Positions 1-12,211 of a stretch of DNA of 64,000 nt are shown in pieces. Positions within the stretch are counted from its first letter, which is position 1; each line of letters opens with the position of its first letter. Position numbers and translations under genes: made by a program. The DNA comes from Lactifluus volemus (taxonomy: Eukaryota; Basidiomycota; Agaricomycetes; Russulales; Russulaceae). The stretch lies in NCBI GenBank assembly GCA_022376515.1, contig WTXI01000010.1:949589-1013588 (forward strand), given 5' to 3'. Under the pieces are notes generated by a model. It worked only from the letters and a program-made list of their open reading frames with translations. It was not told the origin of the DNA and did no database searches.

Positions 1-1
1 T

Positions 2-2795
2 CATGAAGACTTTCAGCTTGTGATACAAAATAAGGAGCTTCAGAAGGCAACAAAGGTATGATATCTGTTCATCTGACTATCTAAAAAGCTGATCATTCAT
101 TAGCTTCGCTTATTTTGTCTTCAAATCCCCATACCAAAGATCCCGACCATCATTGTTGCCGCATTAGCAATCCCAGATAACCTTGAAGCGAATGATCTAC
201 TCAAATTTACATGGGACATATTAACTGGTCTCCGTCGTTGCAACATCAGGGTCGCTTCTTATGCAACGGACGGCAGTAATGTCGAGCGCTCGGTTCAGGA
301 GAAGCTTGAGGCACATGCCGACCAAATCACGGAGACGCGATTCAGACATCCCGCAGATGATGGATCTATTCACGATGACATCGTTGTTCCCCTCCTGTGG
401 TTTGGGGACCAGGCCATGGCGATTCTCCAAGACCCAAAGCATCTTCTTAAAACATGCCGCAATAACAGCTTTTCTGGTGCTCAAGTTCCGATCCTTCCCA
501 ATAACCCCATTCTCTTCTCCGACATTCGTGCAATGGCTTATAGTGATTCACCCCTCTATTTACGAGACGTTGAAAAGGTGGACCGTCAAGACGATAACGC
601 CGCAACCCGACTCTTTAGTGGCGCAACACTAGAGTGGCTTTCGAAGAAGGGCCCGGACAAGAGGGGCCTTATTTGCTTCTTATTCGTTTGCGGTGAAATG
701 ATCGATGCATATCAGAACCGCTTTCTCCCAATAGACGAGCGTGTTCAGATGATATTACGCGCGCATTTCTTCTTTGAGCTCTGGGAGGTGTTTATCGAAG
801 TTGGTGGCTATGCTAAAAGGAAGCATTTCTTGTCGCCTCAGTGCATCAAGATCACAAAGGTGTTAATCCGTGGCTTCCTTCAACTTGTTATCATTTATCG
901 TGATCACGAAGGAGGCCGTCCCTTACTCCCTTGGCTTTTGGGTACAGAGGCCGTCGAACACGTCTTTGGGATGTGTCGCCAAATTGTCAAGGATTTTACG
1001 ATGCTCGATTTCCATCTCATGATACCTAAGCTTTTTATTAAGCTTCGGGAAGCCTTCCTTTCGTCCTTGTCACCCGATGGAAAAGCTCGGGCCAGTGGTT
1101 ATTCTCACACTCATACCGACACTCGTGGGATTGACCTTGTCGCGCTCTCCACCTATCCTACAAACAAGGACATTCAGGAACTTGCGAATCGTGCCTATAA
1201 TGAAGCTCACTCTCTCTTCGTTTATCTTGGACTTACTGCAGAACAGCTATATTGCTCTACTGTGCCGTCACACCGCCCTACACATTTGCCATCTATTTCG
1301 AGCTGGTGGGACCTCTCTGAGCCGGAAACGTCTGATGATGACTCGGGATCGGAATGCGGTTCATTGGAATCAAGTGATGACTATCAAGCGATGCTAGACA
1401 GACTTGAAGACTCTGACCTCTCTCTGAGACATGAGAATGAACTCATGGACTACAGGTTTGCAGCCGTTGCACTAAGTATCGATGACCAAACATCCATGTA
1501 TGTTGTTGCGGTGACAATTTCGGTACTGGCCTGAATGGCATTGACTAATATCTGCCCTTTCAGATGTAATTTGCCAGAGCTCGATGGCGAAGCGATGACG
1601 GAAGCTTACTCAGATGATGCGGCTCATATTGCATCTGTTCTTCTGGCAGCTCATGGTGATCGCCTAGCAAATTCCCTCCCAGCAGTCAATGTATTGGAAC
1701 CGGAAATCAATGTGTACTCATCTGCCTCAAAGATTGACATTTCCGAACTGTTTCACCTTCGTTATCAGCATCAGACCAAACAGGCCGAAACTGGAGTTCG
1801 CAAATTCGGAAATTTGTGCAATTCCAAGTCCGAGTCAGCTCAGATGGACCAGCACAAAGCAAAGCCGCTTACTGAACGCCAGCAAATCCTTCGAAGATTT
1901 TCCGAGATTATCAAACAACAAAACGACCGAGGTATTGGGACGGGGTTGGAGAGAGCTGCACGCTGGAAAGCGACTGCGACAGGAAATTCCGCAAATGCAG
2001 CCATGGCAGCTAGTGCGGCATCGACAAAGGTCAGTCTGAGTCAAATGACCTTTTACGTTGCGTTGCCATGTTACTTCGCATTTTCTCACCAAATGTCGGG
2101 TTTTGTTTTTTTCTCAGGCCCTCACAAAACGAAAGCAAATATACCGCAACGTTGGACTGCCCGACATCATAGGGGACGCGCATGTCAATGCCCTAAATGT
2201 TTTACGTGCTGCTGATCCAAATTTCCCGCAAGCTGTGCCCCAGACTCGGATTGAGCATCGCCCGGCTACAGGAGGATATGGCTTTGCCATGTCGTCGCAC
2301 AAAGGCCTTGGACTTGTGCTATGCAAAGGTGTGTTTTGTTGCCATTGCCCGAGTCTGACATACTGACAACGCTCGTAATAAGTGCTTACTGTGTATTCAA
2401 AAGGGGGCGGATCCCACGGCAAACACGGATACGTTGACAACGTTGGCACCATAACTGCGGCTTCAAACATTGTTATTCAAGTCTTTCAGTATCATTTCGG
2501 CTCCCATTTCTATGACAAACCGCATATGAATCATCCATTCCCTCAGCTTTACTGCTTCGACATTATTCCTTCCACTCTGTTCCTTTGTGCTCTACAGAGT
2601 CCACCTGTCATACCAGATGACCGACAGCCAGGCATTGAGGTTTCCCCACAGGACATCGCTCTCTTCAAAACGCTCAGGAAACAGCAAAAAGACATTGAGA
2701 AGGCGATCAAGGTATTCAACAAGCGGAAGGGCTCTTCTGCAGCCCAGGCAGGCCCAGCAAACTGTGACTCGGAGGAAGAGAATGAGGACGCGTAG
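2..2795 (+). CDS. DDE-transposase-derived protein, 5' end outside the window
   Basis: Multi-exon gene entering from the left edge. Predicted exons: 2-55, 104 or 140 to 1497, 1564-2029, 2118-2328, 2383-2795; the phases agree at every junction. The product looks like a transposase of the P-element/THAP9 kind: an acidic residue in YATDGSNVE (about 246-272), a second in LQDPKHLLKTCRNN (about 425-466), and a glutamate in GTEAVEHVFGMCRQ (about 950-991), the order expected for a DDE/RNase H fold. The C-terminal part has the motif YSKGGGSHGKHGYV and ends in an acidic tail. Family assignment rests on recalled motif patterns, not on a search. I see no terminal inverted repeat on the right side, so it may be a domesticated or stranded copy. 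Long open exons with clean splice sites suggest it is not badly decayed. The true start and any N-terminal DNA-binding domain lie outside the window. Confidence 0.55.
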
Positions 2796-3059
2796 TTAAT
2801 TGGACTCAGATGTACTAATGATGCACTATATCAACTCGTACGCATACTTTGTCCCAAAATAGATATATATATGATGCCTGATCCGTAGTGCGGATAAAAA
2901 TTGGTGTCTGGCCCAGTCTAGGTGAGGATTGATCCCAAAACCGGATAAAATTTGCCCAAATTCATGCGGATAAAAATCGCAAAAATATGGTCATTTTAGA
3001 TCAGGCCTCCTGGTGTAGTTTCAGGGGTCCTGTCGCGCTCGAGGTCTGACAACACTACC
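2796..3059. promoter_or_regulatory. Short intergenic region with three CGGATAAAA motifs
   Basis: Between the transposase-like gene and the RING gene lie three copies of a CGGATAAAA motif, at 2891, 2942 and 2967, all on the plus strand. They contain GATA cores and could be regulatory sites or the remains of a small repeat. Nothing else is recognisable. Confidence 0.25.
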
Positions 3060-4533
3060 ATGAGCGACGCGGATTGTCCAATATGTATGAACCACTTCAA
3101 ATTTCAAGATATACGCTCTCTTCCTTGTGGTAAATCTCGAAAAAGATTATCCATTGATCACAACGTTTATCGTCGTCCGCAGGACACACGTATTGCTCCG
3201 CTTGCATTGATGAATTGATTGGGAGACCATCTGCCGAGGATGGTATCTCCAGATGCCCGGAATGCCGACAACAGTTTCAATTTGATGACATCAGACGATT
3301 GTTCATCAACTCTTCCAATAGAAATCGTAATATCTCGTCACCACAAGCGACTTCATCAAGCGTCTGCTCTTCTGTTGAGACACAAGGCTTCGTAAGGCAA
3401 GCAAGGTTCATAGCGAGGCGCCTAGGAAGGATCAAGGCCGAGTCACCTGTACAGAGCCTCAAGACAGCGGTAGATGTTATCAAACATGTCGCGACAATCC
3501 AGTGCAAAGAAGCGCAAGTACGCCCTCATGAACCCCTTCCTCGTACCGTCCATCTTACATTCTCTCAAAACTTGCTTTGCTATAGGAAATCCTGTGGAAG
3601 GCCGTGCGAGAATTTTGGCTTAGCCTGGTCCCTTACTTTGAGCAATTAGATCGATGCGAAGAATTGCAAAAGGCCATAACTGGCCTACAGCAACGTATGG
3701 ACGTATTGGACCAGACTTGTACTAGTCTTCGCTCGGAGGTAGAAAAAGAGCGCAATCAAGCACAGCGATATTTCCACACGTTAAAAGACAAAGATCAGGA
3801 GATAGCAGAACTAAGGATGGCGCTTCGTCGAGTTGAGGATGAGAACGAATGGGAGCGACAACGGCACCATACCGTCCTTGCACATCTCAGAGCATCTGTG
3901 TGTTTTGTTCCTGTCAAGTCGACTTTCTCTGTTTTTCCGTGATACTCATTGCTTGAACTAATACAGACGATTAAGCAGCGTGCTCAAATCAAGCAACTCA
4001 GAAAAGACCTTAAAACTCGCGAGGAAGAGACCGCAACGAGTGGATTTCAACGGGAAGAGGAGTCTCTCATCATTGAACCCGATGTAGCATATAATAAAGA
4101 AAGATCTCATCGTCTCGACATCTACAATGAGGATAGTCTCTCCTCGAAATGCCACGAGGTAAGTCAAGCCAGAACACGGGTTCAGACCCAGCCCTTCTAA
4201 GCCTATTTTCCCTAGTCATCTCACGAAGCAAGTACACACGCTGTCGGCCTCGACGACACCTTTTCTGGAGACGACCTCCCTGACAATTGCCCATCGAAAC
4301 AGCCCATGTCTCCACCTACCCAATGGAAACGGCGTTCCCACACAGCGGATCCGCCGGAAATTGACCACCCATCGCCTGAGCGCCCGAAATTTGGTTCAGA
4401 TTGGAATTTGAAAGGCCCACGACGGGCGTTGGCAAGGTCCAACTCTGAGGTGCTCCCATTTCCTTTGGACGCTCAGGGAAGACCAAAAGGACTACTCAAA
4501 TACGGTTCACGAGTGCGCGTGAAAGGGAGGTGA
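3060..4533 (+). CDS. RING-finger protein with coiled coil (putative E3 ubiquitin ligase)
   Basis: Five predicted exons (3060-3129, 3183-3517, 3586-3897, 3967-4158, 4216-4533) join in phase to a 408-aa protein. The RING is at the extreme N-terminus: CPIC at residues 5-8, then CGH after the first splice junction, YCSAC, and CPEC, giving a C3HC4 cross-brace. The first intron splits the central CGH motif. Residues about 140-300 are rich in charged heptads (for example KDKDQEIAELRMALRRVEDE) and should form a coiled coil, and the C-terminal region is Ser/Pro/Arg-rich and probably disordered. RING domains of this kind recruit E2 enzymes; the substrate is unknown. The start ATG is the first one in frame and lies four codons before the first RING cysteine. 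The minus-strand gene at 5920-6910 has the same plan and the same intron position in CGH, so the two may be paralogues. Confidence 0.82.
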
Positions 4534-4713
4534 GACAACCGAGACCGCTTTGTTTTGCATCGGATATTGGTGGTACACCGGGATAGTGTACAAATAGCAA
4601 AGACCGACGTTTCTGACGTGACATCGAGAATGTTAGGAACATGGTAGTACATGGGCGTTTATCTGGATTGTAATTATAAAAACAGCGTGGAATGCGGTGC
4701 ATGCGCGGCATCC

Positions 4714-5507
4714 TCAGCACTTGACATTGCGAGGAAACAATCGCACGCCGTCCCCGTCTGATATGCTGATAAGTTGAGCCCGACCGCTCTTGGCGAGTAT
4801 CGCTATTGCGCTGCGTAATAGTGAATCAGGGATCCCCGATAGCGCAGATGGCACTGGGGGATCCGAAATCTCGTAAAAGGTCAAGATCGTGTTCATCTGT
4901 CCCGTACTCGTCGCCTGCACACGGAGAATTATGTGTGAGCCACATGGGGCGGATGAGATCGAAAGGGAGGATGGAGGGAAGGAGGGATCACGAACCCATT
5001 CGTGTAGAACCTCGGCCCATTCCTCAGGTAACCGCCAGTAAAGCAAGACCGCTCGCGTCTGCTTCGCGGGTTCGTACACGGCAAGATTCTTGCTGACCAT
5101 AATACCAATAATACGCGTGAGGTAATCGGACATCAATCTCCCTGCAAAGAAATTTGGAAAAAGAAGAGGAAGAGAGGGACGAGGTGGTGATGCTTGGTGC
5201 GTTTTGCGCCACGCCTACACCCAGCCCCAGTCCCTTCCTCTCCACCCTTCCTCTCCATCGTTATCATCATCTGCGGCTTACCAAGGCAAAAGAGAGAGGA
5301 CCCACGATTGATTCTCGGGTTTCTCAGCACCTCGTCCCATTCGCCGCCACTTGATACCTCGGCATCCTCGACCCGCAATATGAATAAGCGGCGGTGGCGT
5401 GCATAAGCAAGGATCAGGCGCGTCCACTGTTCAGTAAAGACGGCTTGGGTGGTGGCGTTTGGCTGCTGGCTGGTGTGGACCATCGCTGAGATGGGATCAA
5501 AGTTCAT
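4714..5507 (-). CDS. VPS25: ESCRT-II subunit VPS25
   Basis: Three predicted exons on the minus strand (5507-5306, 5141-4996, 4914-4714) give a 182-aa protein, close to the usual VPS25 length of about 175-200. Recognisable features: an N-terminal winged helix with TEQWTRLILAYARHRRLFIL, the segment ending in INR followed by a splice, LLYWRLPEEWAEVLHEW, and the C-terminal winged helix ending in SDGDGVRLF. VPS25 is the doubled Y-arm of the ESCRT-II complex, acting at endosomes in multivesicular-body sorting and bridging to ESCRT-III. The second intron (4995-4915, 81 bp) has no stop and is a multiple of three, so retaining it would add 27 residues; splicing restores the family alignment at HEW-ATSTGQMNT. 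The coding sequence ends in RNVKC just after the conserved domain. Confidence 0.88.
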
Positions 5508-5919
5508 CGAGTCGAGTAAAGTACTGACGTGAAGAAAGGCGGCGCAGAATGGACAGACGGCAAGAGGAAGCCTGGATTATGGACAAGTCAATGCTGGAAG
5601 TTATACATAGTTTATGCAAGAACGGGGCCACACCGCTGTCAGTTTTGTATGTTGACAGGTTCATTAGGAGAGTGGAAGAGAGGCAAGTGACTCGTTAGTC
5701 ATCATGGATCATACGCAAATACAGTAAATGATTATTGGCTGCTGGAGGGATTATATATATGATGAACAGACGACTGCAAATCACGATGCCTAATCCTAGA
5801 TGTTCCCTACACGATGATGTCCTAACATATGGATACAAAAACTAATGATGAATGACAAAGGACGATTATGTTCAATCATTCCAGCCTTTTGTCAACTAGG
5901 CGCTTGCGGACGCCGTTAG
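5508..5919. promoter_or_regulatory. Upstream region of VPS25, downstream of the second RING gene
   Basis: A 412-bp stretch between two minus-strand genes. It should hold the VPS25 promoter and the 3' end of the RING transcript. A TATATATATGA stretch is at about 5752-5762. No ORF or repeat of note. Confidence 0.3.
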
Positions 5920-6910
5920 TCATGGGGATATTAAATGGGGAATCACCATCGCTGGTATTGACGGGGCCGTGTTTGCCGAATGTTCCAAACGAAGAGCAGG
6001 CATCATCCTCCTTCGCTTGGAGCTCCTCTCGAGTGGCTCGGAATCAGACACGGGTGACGCAACCCCGTCCGGCGGACAAATGAGCGGCACACAAGGTACA
6101 TCATCAGCTTGCAGAGAGGTTTTGAGTGTTTGCGGCAAAGCTTCGTGCGATATGAAATCGCTCTCCCCCTCGTCGGATCCGCTATTCAAAAAAAACTGTC
6201 AAGGCAGCTCCACACTAGACGCTAGTCGGGACTGACCGGTGGACATCCGAGAACTTCCGTTTCAGGGTGTCATACTTCCGAGCGAGTTCATCCCGCTCAT
6301 CTCTCAGCCTCCGTGCCTGGTCTCGTGCGAGACGCACGAGCGCACTTAACCCAAGTTGGGCAGCAACGTGCGCATTAGAGCGGGCACGCCATGCATGACA
6401 GCTCTGCCGTAAAACAGCGTTCTCCATCCCTAGTCGCGCAATGACCTTTTCACCATCGTCATCTTCGGGGGAGGCCACGGAGGTGCCCAACGTGGGTGAG
6501 GAAAGATCACTGAGGATGGGACTGGGACTTGGGGGAGGAGTGGGTCCATTCAAATATAGGCGTCGGAAGGGAGAGAGAAGAAAAGGGCGCAGATGTGGAG
6601 GGATGAGGAGAGGATTAGGAGTGACTGCACCAAGTGGGTGGGGCGTTATCATGATAGGGTTTTCATGAAGAGATGGTATGGACATACCTATAAAAACCCG
6701 TTCACGACATGTTGGGCAATGGGCGACAGGTGATGATGGGCCGGTCATGGCTTTAATCGCCTGAGATATGCAACCGTGACAATACACATGGCCTAGGACA
6801 AGGGATGTTAGCTCTTTGTGGCGACAGAGGACAGCAGGGATAAATAATGCACCACATGGAAGGGCCACAGGAGACTTGAGTGTGTCAAGACAGATCGCGC
6901 AAGCAGACAT
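5920..6910 (-). CDS. RING-finger protein with coiled coil (second, putative E3 ligase)
   Basis: Three predicted exons on the minus strand (6910-6853, 6792-6237, 6181-5920) give 291 aa. The N-terminus carries a C3HC4 RING: CAIC at residues 4-7, CGH split by the first intron, YCHGC, and CPTC. A proline/serine-rich linker follows, then a predicted coiled coil (about residues 140-205, with ARDQARRLRDERDELARKYD), then a basic cluster SSKRRRMM that could be a nuclear signal. The last intron ends in a T-rich tract followed by AATAG at 6182; this acceptor keeps the frame, whereas an earlier AG before the T run does not. Likely a ubiquitin ligase; the substrate is unknown. The N-terminal layout and intron position match the RING gene at 3060-4533. 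Confidence 0.78.
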
Positions 6911-7313
6911 TGAGAGTAAATAAGGAAGATGCGGGGGTGGTAGACCGGCTTTATATCGCGGGTATGTACGGCACAGGATCGATTAGAAATATACGAGGGC
7001 CCGAGGTGAGTACTACTACTAGTAAGTGACCAGACTTGAGAAGATTCCAGTTCTGAAAGGGTGACAAGGAAGGGGAAGAAGAGGAGAGGTATTTTTGCTC
7101 GAGAGTGATGTGAGTACTTATATATATATTAACTTTGAGTCCCTCTCTGAGTAACAAGGGAGAGAAGGGAGAGTACAACTGCGGCGAGGCAACTGTACCG
7201 GTCCCGCCGCGTAAACTTAGATTGGCCGAGATCTCGGATCTCGCCATCAGCACTCCGTCTGCGTCCGATGCTCTTTTACAAATTATCCTCTTCCGACTCG
7301 GCCCTGAGACTCT
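6911..7313. promoter_or_regulatory. Divergent promoter between RING and WLM genes
   Basis: A 403-bp region between the starts of a minus-strand and a plus-strand gene, so probably a shared bidirectional promoter. It has a TATATATATATT run at about 7119-7130, followed by purine-rich sequence. No coding potential that I would support. Confidence 0.35.
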
Positions 7314-8376
7314 ATGTCACCACTTATCCTTCATGTCGCCCATCGCGGCGTCAACTATGATCTCTCTCTCTCCCCGGACGATACTCTCGATGTCCTTTAT
7401 ACTCACCTAGAATCACTCACAGCTGTCCCAGTTTCCAGGCAGAAACTTTTATACAAGGGCAAGAAGCCTTCTCACACATCTACTTCCACTCTCAAGGATG
7501 CTGGCTTATCCCACGGAATCAAAGTTACTATGCTTGGTTCTACCGATCAAGAACTCGGAACTATGATCAAGGCAGAGAATGAGCAAAGACGTATAGAACA
7601 AGTTATGCAAGACCGCGCGTCCAAGGGTACAGTCAAGGCACGTCGCTGACTGGCAACTATGCCACACGCTCACAACCCTTCTTAGGTGCGCTCTACAGGC
7701 GTAGCGAAACCCAACTCGTTCATCTTTCACAAGTTGGAGCCTCTCTCACATCTCCCTAACCCTACCTCGGCTCTAGAACGCCTGCAGCGACTGTCGTCTG
7801 ACCCAGCGATAAAGCACATTATGCTGACGAATCAGCTTTCCGTCAGCCTGCTTACCGAGCTTGCTCCCCACGAACACCCTAACTTACTCGGCCTCAACGT
7901 GAATGCTGGACAGGCCATCAAGCTGCGTCTGAGGACTGACCAATATGACGGATTCAGACCGTATAGCGACATCCGACGCGTGCTTTGTCACGAACTCGCC
8001 CACAACCTCTGGGGCGATCATGATAACAATGTGAGTTTGTACCCGGTGTTCACTGATCCATCATTTTAGCTCACCAAACTCCAAGTTCAAGGAGTTCAAC
8101 TCCAAGCTCAACCGGGAAGTGGCAGAGTTTGAACGGAGAGTGCGAGAGGGTACACACACCCTTACGAGCGCCGAAGACACGTATGTGCCTGTCCCTCGGC
8201 TCGAGGCGGAGATACAGGCGCACATCCTGGGAGGATCGGGCCCTCCCCCGTCGTCGGACGAATCAGCTGAAGAACGCCGGCGCAGAGTGCTTGACGCGGC
8301 TATGAAACGGCTGCGAGAAGAAGAGCAGGAGATCGAGAACAGCTGTGGTACTGCGCCAGCGAACCAGTCACATTAG
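7314..8376 (+). CDS. Ubiquitin-like domain plus WLM metalloprotease (Wss1-type)
   Basis: Three predicted exons (7314-7631, 7686-8030, 8086-8376), all phase 0, give 317 aa. Residues 1-80 form a ubiquitin-like domain (LSPDDTLDVLYTHLE, then RQKLLYKGKK). The second exon holds the WLM domain with the zinc-binding and catalytic signature HELAHNLWGDHDNN, where the two H of HExxH and the later H of HD are the expected ligands. WLM proteases of the Wss1/SPRTN type cut DNA-protein crosslinks and act with SUMO, ubiquitin and Cdc48; fungi also have ubiquitin-like/WLM fusions like this one. The C-terminal part is a charged helix with LNREVAEFERRVREG and no evident p97-binding motif that I can be sure of. 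The first donor is ambiguous (a GT at 7632 is used here because it keeps RSTGV in frame). Confidence 0.82.
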
Positions 8377-11300
8377 CTTTTCGGAACAGAATAGGGCAGG
8401 CATGGGAGAGTCGGGCTAGTACATGATTCCTAACCCCTGGTACAACCAATGCGTGGTAGATTTTGGGCCTTTCGGAATTGGATTCCTTGGCCATGTATCC
8501 TTTTCTGTACACTAACACTCTGCTAATCTACACTGGAACCACATACTACCCGGCGCCGCGCGAAGGCTTCATAAAACGCTTTATCGTCCTATACATTATG
8601 ACGCCGTCTCGAAGCCGAACATAGTGCGAAACCCTTGCGTGTTCAGAGCACACCATGTGGAATACTGTTAGCAAGACCGTGTCGCTGCACCCGATCCGGG
8701 ATCGGAGTATGTATCGGGTGGCGAATCGTTCCGACCGCAGTGAGCAAAGGCGTGTGTGCCTTGGCTAGGCACACGTTGTAGTACAGTATCCGGCCTATCG
8801 GGGCTAGAGGATGGGTTCTGATTTCACCGTGCTGCATTGGAGAGAGCTTCGTCATGTGGCTCCCTAGCAACTAGGAGCTGCCATAGCTCGCCTGAGGTGA
8901 CATCGACCATCGACATCGCTAGAAGAGATGATATAGTATCGATGGACATCATGATGGCCCAGAGCAATGCGGTGTATCCTGCGATTGTGAGGGCAGTTTT
9001 TCCAGTGCTTGACGTTGCATTACTAGCATATACATAGCTTCTTGGCCGTGTTGCCTTTAGGGTTCATCGTCCAAAAAAATTCATTAATTAGGGTGGGGAA
9101 GAAAGTACATTTACGATTGCAAAAAGTAATTTGTGGCCTCTTTGCCACGTTTAGAACCTTTTTCGTGGCACGTTATTCACAAGTGCCAGGCTTGCCAGCT
9201 CGTCGCCATGACACGAAAAAATAAATAAATAAGATTTCTTCTCCGGCAGCCACATGGCTGGCGCCTATTTCGGGACAACCGTACACTTGCTGGTACTTGT
9301 ACAGTCCGAGTCACTTGTAAGTTACTGTGTTGCGCCCCCCAGTGGAGCCGACAAGGCTGATCCTAGATATCCCCGTTTTCGCCGAGAGTCGGGAGGATCT
9401 ATTTGTCGTCCCCCAGTACAACTGCCCCCGATGCGAGGGGGCAGGTGTATTGGTAAGTTCCATTCCATTCGTGCGCGAACAGGAGCCCACGTAAACATTT
9501 ACCATGACTCGAACCACACATCGATCGAAGGACATATATATACCTCAGGGCTGCGATGTCGCAGCCAAAAGATATATATTACACTGTGGTGCTGTACTGT
9601 ACTTGTGTCAGGTGCAGTGAATTCAGGTCCCTAGGAGACAACCTCAGCCTTTCTGGTCCCGGCGCTTGAGTCAATCACGAAAAGGGGGATGGGAGGGGGA
9701 GGGTTTGATCGACGTCACACTTGACAAGATTCTTCCGAAAAAGGAATCCAAAATGGGGGTTGGTGGTGGGTGGTTCCAGCAGGTTCCAGCTCTAGTCAAG
9801 TCCCTGCCTGCTGCGGGCCTGCGGCTGTGCATCACCAGTTTTTTTTTTTTTTTTCGAATTTGACGCCTTTCCGTCCGTTTTTCATTTTCATATTGTGGCG
9901 GAGGTGTGTGGGGTTGGTTGGAACACTCTCTCGCAAATCAATTGAGTTGTCAACGGATCTCGAGCCTGAGCTTGAAGTGTCCGACAGTTAGCGTCGACAG
10001 TTAGCGTCGGACGGATCTCGCGCGCGCACGACTTTTTCATGCTTCTCCTTCAGAATCGCCTCTATGCCACGAGTCAGTCGCTTGCAGCTCTGGAGGTATG
10101 GGAGAGGCTGTACTTTCAAAAAGCACTGTCATTTTCAAAAGGCTTACGATAGCGGTACGGCAATGCATCATCTGATAGAGGCAGGGGAAAGCAATGAAAT
10201 ATCAGTGCTAGCCCCATCGAGGATGCATCTTCCAGTCAAGGCAAGGCCGCAGCGGTTTGGCTCTCACGCTGATACGATCGGCACCGATTCATCTGACCCA
10301 GCGCAAAGTCATGTGCTCACTTGTCTTAAGTTTGCCCCTTGAATCCAACTACCAAGTACTCAGCATCTCAAATTACTCCACGATTCAAGACTGATCGCAG
10401 ATTTTGGGTTGGGTACTGGCATTACTTTCACGGTGATTTTAGAGAGGAGTGCAAACATATCATTCTGAACCCAAGTTTCACATCCGCGCAACGTGATAGG
10501 TAGACATCTGGAATAAAACGGAAGAACGTTCAGGGTTGCGTATTCCGACGAACACACTGGGATTAGTGAAACACAGTTGGAATACTTACAAGTTTTCTCA
10601 GCAAGATGCCGGGGAGCAAGCTGGACTAGATGGCGGTTGGTCGACGGGAGTCACATTAACAGCTACTGCTAACTACCAATTACGAACGTGATAGGAGGTG
10701 TTTTCGTTCGCATACGTGTATTGCAAGGAAAATTACGAGCCCCTGGCCAGTCGTAATTCCAGAGGAGAGTTGTTCATCATTTCAAACCTTTCTGGTTATG
10801 AGGTCGGTGAAAATGGCAAGAAAGCAAGATACTTGTGACGAACGCTGCGGAACCCGCAGAATGTCCCAATGGTCCCCGTGCTAGTATCACATGCGTTTCA
10901 TCGGCATTTACGTCAAGTTGGCCAGTAGGTGGGGAATGTTATGCTGATCCTGTTGAAGGAAACCAGATGGTGCGGTGTTGCCGCCAATTTCGTAATCCTG
11001 CAATGGACCTATAGACCCCGGATGGTTCTGTGGCCATGAGACGACAACTTCGAAGGGAGGCTAGGAATGAATTGATGGCGGTAAGTGCGGAACACAACAC
11101 AAGAAGAACGAGTCAGGTGAGCTGGTGATTGTAGTGGTAGGGCGAATAAGCGCGAGCCAACAAAAGAGATAGGAGTGTTCATATTCATAAGGACGTCGTG
11201 GACACACCAGGACGGGTAAAGTTCAGGCACGAAGAACGTGATTGGAGCGTGATTGAGGAAACACATGATTTGCGGAAATGTACAGGTAATAAGTAAAACC

Positions 11301-11929
11301 AAGCAATGGTAGTTGTGAACATGGCCGGGAAGGATCAAAATGCGATCGGGTGGGGTAAGGAAGATGATGGGGTGCTAATTGGGGCAATTTCCATACGTGT
11401 TTCGATCCACAACAAGGGTTCTTCGGCAAGGTTGCCCGATACCGGAAGTGGAAGGCCCGACGGACGCACGGAGCGCGGAGGTAGCGCAGTGCAGCGCATG
11501 TAGCGCATGGTAAGCGGCCGGAACCAAGAAAACGTGGCAAATTTGTACAGCAATAATGAATTGATAATTAGAGGAGGGAGTAGGAGAATTCATGGTTGGA
11601 ACAAGTAAGTTCCTCGGAAGTGGTGCTGGGAGGTCTTGAGTGAAATCATCTGATGTATCTGGGGAACGAGCGCCGGCAAGAATGGATGATGCGGGGTTAT
11701 CAGCCATCGTGTTGGGGAAGATATTCCCAAGGGAGGTGTGAGAAGTGGCCAGTGGCACCCGCGGATTGCCGGTGGCTGAAGTGTTCGGCTCTCGTGATTT
11801 CCCCTGTGCCGAGTTATTTATTATATTATTATTATTATTTTGAGCTAGGCCAATGAGACGAGTGACCCAACAAAGAGCTGAGCTTGTTTTTCTCTTTGGC
11901 CCTTTGGTCGTCATTTTCTGACTGTATCA
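8377..11929. other. Long intergenic region without a confident gene
   Basis: About 3.5 kb with no ORF I can assign to a family. A 13-bp unit CGACAGTTAGCGT is tandemly duplicated at 9982-10007 and flanked by direct copies of ACGGATCTCG (9953 and 10011). A run of about 15 T lies near 9839-9854. On the minus strand there is a hydrophobic reading frame at about 9050-8845 with no proper start, and a possible intron (GTAAGT to CAG) near 10590-10558 that hints at a noncoding transcript. A 179-codon minus ORF at 11914-11375 is low-complexity and unconvincing. The region may hold regulatory sequence, lncRNAs or decayed repeats. Confidence 0.4.
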
Positions 11930-12211
11930 TAAACTCTTCTCCCTTTTCTTCTCCTTCCATCATCCCGGTTTCTCTTTCCTCGGGGTCCACCTTTCATTTC
12001 CTCTCACCCACTTTGTTCCCGCGTGCGTGAGAAGGTATCCGATCAACAAGTGCCTGCCAGTCAACCACCCCACGACACTCGGCAAAGGCGACACATACCA
12101 CCAATTTCCCCAACAAACTCGTCCTTCTTCCCTCTCCCATACATATATTCCGCTCCATCAATCCCCTTCCTTCTCCTTTTCCTTCTGGTCAGATAGTCTT
12201 GACTAGCCTAG
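11930..12211 (+). promoter_or_regulatory. Pyrimidine-rich promoter/leader of the REG1-like gene
   Basis: The 280 bp before the ATG are strongly CT-rich (for example CTTCTCCCTTTTCTTCTCC near 11936, and CTTCCTTCTCCTTTTCC near 12168). CT-rich tracts just upstream of the transcription start are common in highly expressed fungal genes. The boundary is approximate. Confidence 0.45.

Noticed and set aside
11375..11914. 179-codon minus ORF upstream of the REG1-like gene
   Set aside because: Contains an AAT run translated as Asn repeats, no recognisable domain, and lies in a promoter-like region; kept as undecided intergenic DNA.
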